The translations under genes were made by a program, and so were the position numbers. A DNA stretch of 64,000 nucleotides, taken from Methanomethylovorans hollandica DSM 15978. Lineage in GTDB: Archaea; Halobacteriota; Methanosarcinia; Methanosarcinales; Methanosarcinaceae. Shown here one piece after another: positions 33,968-42,782 of this stretch (position 1 is the first letter of the stretch; the number at the start of each line of letters is the position of its first letter). The notes beneath the pieces are model-generated. The model did no database searches and was not told the DNA's origin. It saw nothing but the letters and a program-made list of their open reading frames with translations. The stretch spans positions 1,852,011 through 1,916,010 of the forward strand of contig NC_019977.1 of assembly GCF_000328665.1 (NCBI RefSeq), written 5' to 3'.

Positions 33968-36622
33968 TCATGCCCAGGCACCTACAACCGGGGTCACGCC
34001 TGCCCATCCAAGACCGATCACATCGTATCCGGAATCTGTCTGGACAAGGAAATTGTCGCCTGCTGTGTTGTAGATACCAAGTTCAGTGGTGTTATCTCCA
34101 TTCCAGTCACCTACAACAGGCCTGGTGTTCACCCAGCCAAATACAGTGACAATAGCAGAGTTGGTACCCTGGTCCCAGAGAGCCCAGTTACCAGCGTTGT
34201 CGTAAACACCTACTTCTTCAGTACCATTACCATTCCAGTCGCCAACTACAGGTGTTACACCTGACCAGCCAAGACCGATCACTTGCGGTCCGAATGTACC
34301 CTGAATGACGAAATTGTTACCTGCTGTGTTGTATATACCAAGTTCAGTGATATTATCTCCGTCCCAGTCACCTACAACAGGCCTGGTATTTGCCCAGCCG
34401 AATCCAGCAATATCGACAGAATCAGCACTGTTGGTGGTTGTGTTCCACAGAGCCCACGTACCTGCATTGTCGTAAACACCGACTTCCTCTGCACCGTCAC
34501 CGTTCCAGTCACCTACAACGGGTGTTGCACCGGTCCAGCCAAGACCAAGGAGATCATAGCCTGCTTCGTTCGTCTCATTTCGGATCAGGAAATTGTTTCC
34601 AGCAGTGTTGTAGATACCTACTTCTCTAATGCCGTCTCCGTCCCAGTCACCGACAATTGGTTGAGTGTTTGCACAGCCGAATCCAACTTCCTCTGGATAG
34701 TCGAACGTTTCACTCCACAGAACCCAGGTACCCTCATTGTTGTAGACACCTACGCTTTCATTGACGACTTCAGGCTGCAATCTTAAAATAACGAGACCGT
34801 TGTTATGATCGGCTACATATGCATCGTTGCCTGAAACCGCAACACCGTAGGAAGTTCCTGCAGTATTAAAATCACCCGCATGGGTCACTGAAGAAACATT
34901 TGATATATTCAGAACAGCAACTCCACGAGTATCATCAGCCACAAAGGAATAATCTCCCTGGACAGCAACTGTGATTGCAGAACCAGCAGTGTCATAGGTG
35001 CTTATGAGCTCTGGTGCAGAAACATCAGTAATATTAAAGATCAAAAGACCAGTGCTTCCATCGGCTACATAGGCATAATTACCTGCAACAGTAATGCCAT
35101 ATGCATGCCCAGGTGTATCATAGCTGCCTGCAATGGTAGGTGAGGCAGGAGTACTGACATCCACGATCACAAGACCATTGAGACCATCAGCCACATAGGC
35201 GTAATTATCTGAAACAGCAACATCCTCTGAACGACCGTTGGTGTTATATGTGCCTACACGGCGTATGCTGGTCTTGGAAGTTGCATCAAATATCACAAGA
35301 CCGGTTGCATTAGCTGCTACATAGGCATGATTGCCTGAAACCGCAACATCGTATGCATAGTCACCTATTTCTTCCCTGTCGCTGACAAGTGGTGAAAGAC
35401 CCGTTAGTGGCGAAAGAACTGAAGCATCAAATACTATTAAACCACCTTCAGCAGCAGCTAAATACACATAATTGTCTGATGTAGTCACACCTGAACAAAA
35501 AGAAGTTGTCGTAAACCTGCTTTGGATCTCCGGAGAAGAAGGATTTGCAACATCCACTGTTAGAAGCCCGCCATGACCATAGGCCACATAGGCTTTATCA
35601 TTCGAGAAAGTAACATCACGTGCATAACCTGAACCATCATAACTGCCTACATCACCTACAGATGCAGGATCACTGACATCCACAATGGTAAAACCGCTGT
35701 ATCCGGATGCTACATAAGCAATATCATCTGCCACTACGACATTATATGAATATCCAGTTATAGCATGTGTACTCTCAAGAGATGGGAACTGGGGCTCAGT
35801 GACATTCACAACTACAAGACCATTGAGACCATCGGCTATGAAACATAAATTGGCTGCAACAGCAATATTCTGTGTGTATCCTGCTGTGTCAAGTGTACTT
35901 GCAGAAGTAAGAGACGTAGGAGTACTGATATCCGCGATCGCAAGACCTGCAGCACCACATGCAATATAAGTATAGTTTCCTGCAACAGTGACATCTATTG
36001 CACCGGTAGTTGAGAGATTATCTGCGAATGTCGGGGAAGCAGGAGTACCTACATTGATCACAGTAAGGTTCGAGCCATCTGCCACATATGCATAGTCTCC
36101 TGATACATCGACACCCTGTGCATCTCCGGTTGTGTCATAGCGACCTGTGCGGGTCATAGATAATGAAGGGTTTGTGATATCTACAATGTAAAGTCCCTCG
36201 CTGGCACAGCTCAGGTAGGCATAAGTGTCTGAAACAGTAACACCCATTACGTTACCAGGATCACTGAATTTGCCAATCAGATTTGGAGAAGAAGGATCAG
36301 TAAGATCAAATATCAAAAACCCTCCAGTGTTGTCTGCCACATAGGCAGTGGTCCCTGATATTACAATATCTTTCACAAGACCATCGGTGGTTATGGCTGT
36401 TACTTTTGTCGGATTGGTATTATTAGTGATATCCATCACAACAATGTCCTGCCCCTGTCCAAGATATGCATAGTTGCCGGATATAGCATCCTCGGTAATC
36501 CCTCCGCCTAACTTACTTATGAAATCTATATTGATTTCATCTGCCCTACATACCCCTGAGATCAGTACCAGAAGTAATAAAAAAATTCCACATTTTATCT
36601 GTCTGTTTAACTTTGTTTGCAT
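33968..36622 (-). CDS. Secreted LVIVD-repeat protein with FG-GAP-like C-terminus
   Basis: An 884-aa extracellular protein. A signal peptide (MQTKLNRQIKCGIFLLLLVL) precedes 14 LVIVD-type beta repeats of about 42 residues (roughly 30-625, each like VSGNYAYVADGSTGLLIFN with a following Pro-containing turn). Fourteen is twice seven, so two seven-bladed propellers are likely. About 260 residues follow with alternating GVYDNAGTWALW and GDWDGDG units that resemble calcium-binding FG-GAP/VCBS repeats. It ends abruptly in VTPVVGAWA without a PGF-CTERM or membrane anchor. The last repeat pairs are also very similar in DNA, with a period near 265 bp. Role in adhesion or surface structure is inferred. 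Confidence 0.85.
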   Translation of the reverse strand: MQTKLNRQIKCGIFLLLLVLISGVCRADEINIDFISKLGGGITEDAISGNYAYLGQGQDIVVMDITNNTNPTKVTAITTDGLVKDIVISGTTAYVADNTGGFLIFDLTDPSSPNLIGKFSDPGNVMGVTVSDTYAYLSCASEGLYIVDITNPSLSMTRTGRYDTTGDAQGVDVSGDYAYVADGSNLTVINVGTPASPTFADNLSTTGAIDVTVAGNYTYIACGAAGLAIADISTPTSLTSASTLDTAGYTQNIAVAANLCFIADGLNGLVVVNVTEPQFPSLESTHAITGYSYNVVVADDIAYVASGYSGFTIVDVSDPASVGDVGSYDGSGYARDVTFSNDKAYVAYGHGGLLTVDVANPSSPEIQSRFTTTSFCSGVTTSDNYVYLAAAEGGLIVFDASVLSPLTGLSPLVSDREEIGDYAYDVAVSGNHAYVAANATGLVIFDATSKTSIRRVGTYNTNGRSEDVAVSDNYAYVADGLNGLVIVDVSTPASPTIAGSYDTPGHAYGITVAGNYAYVADGSTGLLIFNITDVSAPELISTYDTAGSAITVAVQGDYSFVADDTRGVAVLNISNVSSVTHAGDFNTAGTSYGVAVSGNDAYVADHNNGLVILRLQPEVVNESVGVYNNEGTWVLWSETFDYPEEVGFGCANTQPIVGDWDGDGIREVGIYNTAGNNFLIRNETNEAGYDLLGLGWTGATPVVGDWNGDGAEEVGVYDNAGTWALWNTTTNSADSVDIAGFGWANTRPVVGDWDGDNITELGIYNTAGNNFVIQGTFGPQVIGLGWSGVTPVVGDWNGNGTEEVGVYDNAGNWALWDQGTNSAIVTVFGWVNTRPVVGDWNGDNTTELGIYNTAGDNFLVQTDSGYDVIGLGWAGVTPVVGAWA
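33985..34720 (-). repeat. Near-identical DNA repeats encoding the FG-GAP-like units
   Basis: The phrase cctacaacaggcctggt recurs at about 34109 and 34371, and gttgta-ataccaagttcagtg at about 34064 and 34327, with a diverged third copy near 34610. The spacing is about 263-283 bp. This looks like recent internal duplication within the gene. Confidence 0.75.
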
Positions 36623-37143
36623 GTTATATCACCAGTCCTTAAATTGAAGGACTTAGAACTATTTTCTAAAAATATTCCATACAATATATTAAATCAATTA
36701 TATTTATTATTTTTGATAATCTCTTTTGGAAACAAACAGTTTGCATATGTTTAACAGATGCACAACAGCGTGTCACATGGATCAAGACCGATTATTCTAA
36801 AAAGATGAAGTCTAACAGAAACCCGGCCCTTATACAATTGGCATAAATACAATGCATCGGCCGAAAAAGCTGTACCTGTGATTTGCGGTGCTTGCTGGTG
36901 GATCTGAGCTCAAGGATCTTTAGTATCGCAATTCAATAGAACATCGGAACTGCTGGGTATCTGCAGCAGAGATCAGTCTAACAAGTCTCTATTTACACTC
37001 TACCTATATTGCTATATATTTTAAAATTACTTAGTCATTTAATGAAAGGAATGCACCGCAAACGCTGCTCAAATGGATAATTTTTTAACTCACCATTGCG
37101 TATGCTTCCAAACCAGTACATTCTAACAAGAAGAGGTAGGAAC
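36623..37143. other. Divergent intergenic region, possible small RNA
   Basis: About 520 bp between the LVIVD gene (leftward) and the cupin regulator (rightward). The left third is A/T-rich promoter-like DNA for the LVIVD gene. In the middle, gcataaatac (36841-36850) resembles a TATA box. It is followed by more G/C-rich sequence with a 6-bp hairpin, CTGCTG (36950-36955) with CAGCAG (36964-36969). gctatatatttta (37011-37023) is a likely TATA box for the regulator operon. No coding frame is convincing. Confidence 0.5.
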
Positions 37144-37722
37144 ATGTCAGAGAAGAACCTAGTCGGTAACAAAATCCGTCAGTTGCGCGAAGCACGGGAA
37201 ATGTCAGTAGAAGAGCTGGCGCAAGCAAGTCACAGCAGTGTGGAACTTATACAGCAGCTTGAGAATGGTGCCCTTATACCCTCATTGACACCCCTGTTAC
37301 AAATAGCCCGTGCACTTGGAGTGCGCCTGGGCACTTTCCTTGATGATGCAACACAAAATACACCTGTTGTTGTAAAAGCCGGCAAGTCCGAACAAATTGT
37401 AAGGTTCTCAGGTAACTGTAAAACTCCAAAGGAAAGCCTACTGGAGTTTTCTTCCCTGGCATCTAACAAGGTAGACAGGCACATGGAACCATTCATTATA
37501 GATGTGCACCCCCTCGGATGTGCGGAGATCAATCTTTCAGCCCACGAAGGAGAGGAATTCATCTACGTGCTTAAAGGCCAGATAGAGGTCATGTACGGAA
37601 AGGAGCAGTATAATCTCAATGCTGGCGACAGCATCTATTATGATTCCGTGATACCGCATCATGTACATGCAGTAGGGAATCATGAGGCACAAATCCTTGC
37701 AGTGGTGTATACCCCCCTCTAA
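37144..37722 (+). CDS. XRE-cupin transcriptional regulator
   Basis: A 192-aa regulator. The frame opens at 37096, but ATG 37144 ([20 protein letters not shown]) has gaggtag upstream and begins the family sequence. An XRE helix-turn-helix covers about residues 8-62 ([39 protein letters not shown]). A C-terminal cupin domain covers about 110-190 ([39 protein letters not shown]). Proteins of this kind bind a small ligand in the cupin. It is 15 bp upstream of a thioesterase and likely controls that operon. Confidence 0.9.
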   Translation: MSEKNLVGNKIRQLREAREMSVEELAQASHSSVELIQQLENGALIPSLTPLLQIARALGVRLGTFLDDATQNTPVVVKAGKSEQIVRFSGNCKTPKESLLEFSSLASNKVDRHMEPFIIDVHPLGCAEINLSAHEGEEFIYVLKGQIEVMYGKEQYNLNAGDSIYYDSVIPHHVHAVGNHEAQILAVVYTPL

Positions 37723-37737
37723 AAGAAGGTAATCCAG

Positions 37738-38148
37738 ATGTTCACAACAACAGTCACCCCCAGGTTCGGAGATGCCGATGGGCTGAAACACATAAATAAC
37801 ATTGCTATTTCCGAATGGTTTGAAGAGGCCCGCAACCCGGTATTCCGTATCTTTACACCCGACCTAAACCTTAGTTATGAGAAATGGAAGCTTATACTTG
37901 CCAGGACAGAGTTCGATTACCTCGCCGAAATGTACTACGGAGAGGATGTGGAGATACGTACCTACGTTATAAGGATAGGTAATTCTTCTTTCACAATAGG
38001 GCAAGAAGCCCGGCAAAATGGAGGCCTGAAAGCAAAGGGCCAGGCTGTGACAGTTCATTATGATTTTCTGAACAAGCGATCTGTCCCGATACCAGATGAT
38101 ATAAGAAAAAAACTCCAGGAACATCTTATCACTGAAGACCAGAAGTGA
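37738..38148 (+). CDS. 4HBT-type acyl-CoA thioesterase
   Basis: A 136-aa hot-dog fold thioesterase. The active-site motif FGDADGLKHINNIAISEWFE matches 4-hydroxybenzoyl-CoA-type enzymes, with the catalytic Asp early in the loop. It hydrolyses an acyl- or aroyl-CoA; the substrate is not evident. It lies between the XRE-cupin regulator (15 bp) and an acyl-CoA synthetase (32 bp), so the operon encodes both formation and hydrolysis of a CoA thioester. Confidence 0.85.
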   Translation: MFTTTVTPRFGDADGLKHINNIAISEWFEEARNPVFRIFTPDLNLSYEKWKLILARTEFDYLAEMYYGEDVEIRTYVIRIGNSSFTIGQEARQNGGLKAKGQAVTVHYDFLNKRSVPIPDDIRKKLQEHLITEDQK

Positions 38149-38180
38149 ACAATCACATCAGAAGTTGAGAGGGATATGAG

Positions 38181-39833
38181 ATGCCATTTATTGAAGATAC
38201 CATAGGTACAGTTTTAGAGAAAGTGGTGGCTAATGATCCTGACAGGGAATTTATGGTATATCCAGACAGAGACCTGAGATTCACCTACAAGGAATTCGAT
38301 GAGCGTGTGAATACATTTGCTAAAGGATTGCTAGCTATAGGCATTGGAAAAGGCGATCATGTTGGAATATGGGCTAAAAATGTCCCTGACTGGCTGACCT
38401 TCATGTTCGCAGCTGCCAAGATCGGTGCTGTGCTCGTAACTGTTAACACAGCATACAAAAGCCACGAAGTGGAATATGTCATAAAGCAGTCAGACATGAA
38501 AGCTATAGCCATCATTGATGGATTCAGAGATGTGAACTATATCGATATCATGTACGAACTCGTACCTGAACTTAAAACACAGCAGCGTGGTAAACTGCAC
38601 AGTGATAGGTTCCCGTTCCTGAAGAGTGTTATATTCATAGGACAAGAGAAACACCGGGGCATGTATAATAGTGCTGAGATCCTGCTACTCGGAAAACATG
38701 GAGATGAAGATAGTTTTCAAAGGATAAAACAGTCACTTGACTGCAACGATGTAGTGAATATGCAATACACATCAGGTACAACAGGTTTTCCAAAGGGTGT
38801 CATGCTGACACACCGAAATATCCTGAACAATGGACTTTCCATCGGAGATCGGCAGAAGTTTACTTCTGATGACCGTGTATGCCTTCCGGTACCGCTGTTC
38901 CACTGCTTTGGGATCGTCTTGGGAGTAATGGCCGTCCTTACCCACGGTGCAACTCACGTGATGCTTGAACTTTATGATCCACTTATGGTACTGGCAGCTG
39001 TTCAGAAAGAAAAGTGTACTGCTTTGTATGGAGTTCCCACGATGTTCATCGCGGAATACACTCATCCTATGTTCAAGATGTTCGACCTTTCTTCCTTGCG
39101 CACGGGAATAATGGCTGGTTCAACCTGTCCAATTGACTCCATGAAAAAGGTAATAAATGAAATGAACTGCAAGGAAATAACTATTGTGTATGGCCTGACA
39201 GAATCCTCTCCCGGGATCACTCAGACTACAACCGATGATCCAATAGAACTGAGGGTATCTACCGTAGGGACAGTGTTCCCTCATGTGGAAGCCGCTGTGC
39301 TGGATCCGGAAACGCATGAGCCGCTCCCTCCAAACACCATAGGAGAGATATGCTGCCGCGGCTATAATGTGATGAAAGGCTACTACAAAATGACTGAAGA
39401 AACAAAGAAAGCTATCGATGAGAAAGGTTGGCTGCACAGTGGAGATCTGGGAACATGTGACGAGAATGGCTACTATCGTATCACAGGCCGTATAAAAGAC
39501 ATGATCATCCGTGGTGGCGAGAACATTTATCCAAGAGAGATAGAGGAATTTCTGTACACTGTGAATGGGGTAAAGGATGCACAGGTCGTGGGCATCCCTG
39601 ACAAGAAATACGGAGAGATAGCAGGTGCTTTCGTCATGCTGAACGACGGAATTCAGCTTGCGGAAGAGGACATCCAAGACTACGCCCGCACAAAGATAGC
39701 CAGATACAAAGTTCCAAAGCACATATTCTTTGTGAAGGAATATCCGCTTACAGCAAGCGGAAAGGTTCAAAAGTTCAAGTTAAGGGAACTTGCAATACAA
39801 TTACTGGAAAATAAAAAGAGAGAAGAGGCTTAA
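38181..39833 (+). CDS. Acyl-CoA synthetase (AMP-forming)
   Basis: A 550-aa adenylate-forming ligase of the medium/long-chain acyl-CoA synthetase group. The P-loop is [20 protein letters not shown], followed by [15 protein letters not shown], the [20 protein letters not shown] hinge region and [14 protein letters not shown]. The catalytic lysine region is [16 protein letters not shown]. Length is normal. Sequence alone suggests a carboxylic acid substrate but not which one. It is the last gene of the cupin-regulated operon and ends at a perfect terminator palindrome. Confidence 0.9.
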   Translation: MPFIEDTIGTVLEKVVANDPDREFMVYPDRDLRFTYKEFDERVNTFAKGLLAIGIGKGDHVGIWAKNVPDWLTFMFAAAKIGAVLVTVNTAYKSHEVEYVIKQSDMKAIAIIDGFRDVNYIDIMYELVPELKTQQRGKLHSDRFPFLKSVIFIGQEKHRGMYNSAEILLLGKHGDEDSFQRIKQSLDCNDVVNMQYTSGTTGFPKGVMLTHRNILNNGLSIGDRQKFTSDDRVCLPVPLFHCFGIVLGVMAVLTHGATHVMLELYDPLMVLAAVQKEKCTALYGVPTMFIAEYTHPMFKMFDLSSLRTGIMAGSTCPIDSMKKVINEMNCKEITIVYGLTESSPGITQTTTDDPIELRVSTVGTVFPHVEAAVLDPETHEPLPPNTIGEICCRGYNVMKGYYKMTEETKKAIDEKGWLHSGDLGTCDENGYYRITGRIKDMIIRGGENIYPREIEEFLYTVNGVKDAQVVGIPDKKYGEIAGAFVMLNDGIQLAEEDIQDYARTKIARYKVPKHIFFVKEYPLTASGKVQKFKLRELAIQLLENKKREEA

Positions 39834-39846
39834 GCCTCTTTTTTGT
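39823..39846. terminator. Palindromic terminator with T-run
   Basis: AAGAGGCTTAAGCCTCTT (39823-39840) is a perfect 18-nt palindrome followed directly by tttttgtatttttt. It covers the stop of the acyl-CoA synthetase gene and lies just beyond the stop of the opposing surface-protein gene, so it may serve both. Confidence 0.75.
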
Positions 39847-39851
39847 ATTTT

Positions 39852-41819
39852 TTATCTTCTCCCCTTTTTAAGATGTGACACCAAAGAAAATCCTATGATC
39901 ACAGAAACAATTCCAAATCCTGGGATCCCCTTACTTTGAGATTCGTCTTCATTCTCCTCTTCCGTGGGGACCACCTGAGAATAATCACTTTCTAGTGTCA
40001 TGACAATACCTGAAAATGCCGGGTCATTGCTATAGTAATCGTAGAGACCTCCTATAAGTTCAGATGTAGTTGCATTCTCTGAAGGCAGATATGTGACCAT
40101 GAGATCTATCATTGCCTTGCTGTCGTCAACCCTTGCCTGCCCCATCTTCGAAGCCAGAGCATCTACAACAGCACTGGTGGAACCGAGCTGTTCCTCAGCA
40201 TCATATGCAAGGAACACAAAGAGATCAACATTATCCGAAAAACCGGCAAGTTCTGTCAGATCATAGGATGCAGGCACATCCACTGCCAGAGGTATCTTAT
40301 CAGTTGTAACGTTCCTTACTTCTTCAAGTAGCAAAATATTATCCTGGCATGCCTGTTCAGTGTCCTTTGTACAGGGGTCGAGCGTAATGTCTATACCATC
40401 GAAATCGGCCAATGATTTTGTGTTATAATCCAGAATAGCATTCACTGTAGATAGGAATTGGTCTTTTCCTGATGTTGCATTGATCCCTTCTGGAATAAAC
40501 AGCATAGCATACACCTTTATGCCATTTTCATGTGCAGTCTTGATGAACCTTTCCGATTTCCAGATAGAATCTTCTGTAGTCCTCAGGAAAACCATATTCA
40601 CACCTGTTGAATTGAATCGGCTGAGGATAGTATCATCATAGTCCTCCACATCAAAGTACCTTATGGACAGCACTTTTCCTTCAGGAAGGACTAATTCAGG
40701 AACCTCTGGCTCTTCAACTATTTCTTCTGCAGGCTGCTCTTCAGTTTGCATCGCTGAGAAACTGACAGTTGGTTTTTGTGAAGTGTATTTACGGACAAAA
40801 AGATAATCAATGGACATAGAACCAGTATTAGGCGAACCATCCACATAAGTATTGGATTTCAGGAACACCTTCATATTGGCTCCAGGAACGTAGGGATTCT
40901 CCTCAGTGGAAACTACATCCATTCTTGGATCCCTTACTCCATTCTTGAACCAGGATACTTTATTGATCTCATCTCCTTCCTGATACCAGGCAGTTTCCGA
41001 TACGTACCAGACATCATGCTGTACATTCACATCGGAAAGGTCCCATGGATTATATCTAATGTTGTCTTTATCATTCTTCATAGTCCATGTGACAAAGGCT
41101 TCGTTATTCAGCTCTGTTTGCATCAGTACCCAGCTGCGGGTTTCACTTCGAGCGTCCACAAAACCTTGTTCCAGGATAGGACCCCTTGTATCTTCACCAG
41201 TAGTTACCTTCTTTCTTTTAACGACAAGACTTGAATTTATCGGGAAGTCTTTCTTTGACTTGATAACTGCAAAACCGTTCGGGTGCTTTGCGGGAACGAG
41301 GAGGTTGCACACACCTGAACTGAAGACAATTTGCCCACCCCCGTTGGTATTGGTATCCCATGCACCAAAGGCAAGGCGGGATTCACTGAAATCATCAAAA
41401 AGTTCAAAGGTAGAAGCTCCGCTGCTCACATCCTCTGCCAGAGGATTCCCATAATATAACTTGATCTCTGATCGGTCATTGGCCTTTAGAGAAGGAACCT
41501 TTACCCAGACAGATGCTGTAGCAGTGCCAGCATCCCAAAACTCTGTCCAATGACTAAGCTGCATGCCAGCGAATTCCAGCCTTATGTCTTTACCTCTGGA
41601 GTCGGCTTGTGTAAAGTCGAAGTTAGAACTGTCAAGTAGTATATTCACCTGATATCCGGAAAGATCAGCACCTGAATTCTCCTGAATATATAGTGTAGAA
41701 CTGTAATTCCATTCTCCTCCACCTGCTTCTGTTAATGCATGCGCTGACCCTGCCATTAGCAGAAGAACAGTAGAAACATACAATAATTTTATGAGAGATC
41801 GTTCCATCATTTCATTCAC
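39852..41819 (-). CDS. DUF2341 surface protein with PGF-CTERM sorting signal
   Basis: A 655-aa exported protein. A signal peptide ends near AGSAHA. A DUF2341-type beta-sandwich (GYQVNILLDSSNFDF, SEIKLYYGNP) and a lectin-like region follow to about residue 340. After a Glu/Pro linker (EEIVEEPEVPEL) comes a TIM-barrel-like part (LSIRYFDVEDYDDTILSRF, KVYAMLFIPEGI, DFDGIDITLDPC) reminiscent of putative glycosidase-like domains. The C-terminus GIPGFGIVSVIIGFSLVS plus HLKKGRR is a PGF-CTERM signal, so archaeosortase A processing and lipid anchoring are expected. The substrate is unknown. Confidence 0.85.
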   Translation of the reverse strand: MNEMMERSLIKLLYVSTVLLLMAGSAHALTEAGGGEWNYSSTLYIQENSGADLSGYQVNILLDSSNFDFTQADSRGKDIRLEFAGMQLSHWTEFWDAGTATASVWVKVPSLKANDRSEIKLYYGNPLAEDVSSGASTFELFDDFSESRLAFGAWDTNTNGGGQIVFSSGVCNLLVPAKHPNGFAVIKSKKDFPINSSLVVKRKKVTTGEDTRGPILEQGFVDARSETRSWVLMQTELNNEAFVTWTMKNDKDNIRYNPWDLSDVNVQHDVWYVSETAWYQEGDEINKVSWFKNGVRDPRMDVVSTEENPYVPGANMKVFLKSNTYVDGSPNTGSMSIDYLFVRKYTSQKPTVSFSAMQTEEQPAEEIVEEPEVPELVLPEGKVLSIRYFDVEDYDDTILSRFNSTGVNMVFLRTTEDSIWKSERFIKTAHENGIKVYAMLFIPEGINATSGKDQFLSTVNAILDYNTKSLADFDGIDITLDPCTKDTEQACQDNILLLEEVRNVTTDKIPLAVDVPASYDLTELAGFSDNVDLFVFLAYDAEEQLGSTSAVVDALASKMGQARVDDSKAMIDLMVTYLPSENATTSELIGGLYDYYSNDPAFSGIVMTLESDYSQVVPTEEENEDESQSKGIPGFGIVSVIIGFSLVSHLKKGRR

Positions 41820-42213
41820 CTTTTGAACATTGGCTTTATGCTGAACATAAAAGATAAGTAAAGAGAGCTATTAAACACTCGCAATTCCTATTGTAAAATA
41901 AGATCATTACTTATTAAATAGATTACTTTTACTCCTGGTATTTTGCATGTTGATATCATTTAAAAATAGAGCATACATTTATTAGCATATAATTAACGGT
42001 ATATTTATAAATGATATTTTTTAAACACAGTAAGTCTTCATGAAATGTGAAATCAATATATTAGTAGACACGCTTTCCGATGGATATGAGAGAATGAGGG
42101 CATATATGAGGAGATTCCTAAATTCGAGTCAAATAAATGAGACACCGTAATATGTGATTACAAAGCAGGTAGATTTAAGAAAAGAAAGAGATGGAAATCA
42201 AAAATTTTCATTC
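41820..42213. other. A/T-rich divergence region with candidate small ORF
   Basis: About 390 bp. It contains probable promoter DNA for the leftward surface protein, the strong TATA-like atatttataaat at 42001-42012 reading right, and the small frame 42040-42150. Otherwise I see nothing coding. Confidence 0.5.
42040..42150 (+). CDS. Candidate 36-aa small protein
   Basis: ATG 42040 opens a 36-codon frame: MKCEINILVDTLSDGYERMR, then AYMRRFLNSSQINETP. The TATA-like element centred at 42006 predicts a start near 42032, which would leave a very short leader, as in many archaeal mRNAs. The peptide is amphipathic and charged. There is no Shine-Dalgarno and no family I recognise, so it may be chance. 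Confidence 0.25.
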   Translation: MKCEINILVDTLSDGYERMRAYMRRFLNSSQINETP

Positions 42214-42606
42214 TTACTCATAAGGTGAGATCTCATCGGGCATCGGGGTACTATGCAGTACGCATTCATTGCCATGCTCAATGAGCTCCTGGATGGCATT
42301 TTTAAGCAGTGAAGGAGATACCAATCCTACTGCTTCCTTGATGGCTTTGCCTGTACAGAAGAACTTGAACGTAGGAGCAGACCTGACACCGTATTTCATG
42401 GCCGTTACCTGGCTCTCTACACCGTTCATCCTGATAAAGGTACATGAATCCCCAAATTCATCTGCATATTCCCTGAAATAAGGTTCGATCTGTTTACAAT
42501 GCGAACATTCGGGAAGATAGAACATAACAACCATGGGCTTTTCCTGGTTTGCCAGCATTTCCTCCCAGTTAGAATCATTTAGCTCGATAATATTTCCATT
42601 TACCAT
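42214..42606 (-). CDS. Thioredoxin-like protein
   Basis: A 130-aa thioredoxin-fold protein. ATG 42606 (MVNGNIIELNDSNWEEML) is preferred to the upstream in-frame GTG. The redox motif is CSHC (Cys34 and Cys37 in FYLPECSHCKQIEPYF) instead of the classical CGPC, and the cis-proline loop is SAPTFKFF. Extra C-terminal residues (GNECVLHSTPMPDEISPYE) include one more cysteine. No signal peptide is present, so it is cytoplasmic. It stands alone upstream of (and in line with) the surface-protein gene. Confidence 0.88.
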   Translation of the reverse strand: MVNGNIIELNDSNWEEMLANQEKPMVVMFYLPECSHCKQIEPYFREYADEFGDSCTFIRMNGVESQVTAMKYGVRSAPTFKFFCTGKAIKEAVGLVSPSLLKNAIQELIEHGNECVLHSTPMPDEISPYE

Positions 42607-42782
42607 AAGACCACTCTCAAACACTTTTTTACCGAGATGATATTAATAAGTATTCCTCACAGTATTCCTTCAGAGCAAAATATGCATAAATAAAAAATAA
42701 ATAATATAGGATTTTTATAACATTGCGTGGGTAAGTGAATATGTTTTTTCACCCAAATTCTGTGTGATGGAAGGCCGACCCC

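Noticed and set aside
34283-34786. 167-codon plus-strand frame inside the LVIVD gene
   Set aside because: Antisense of the repeated FG-GAP-like units; its own repetitiveness simply mirrors the coding strand.
33968-34800. Possible CRISPR-like direct repeats
   Set aside because: The repeats are in frame, about 265 bp apart and encode protein repeats; no short spacer structure exists anywhere in the window.
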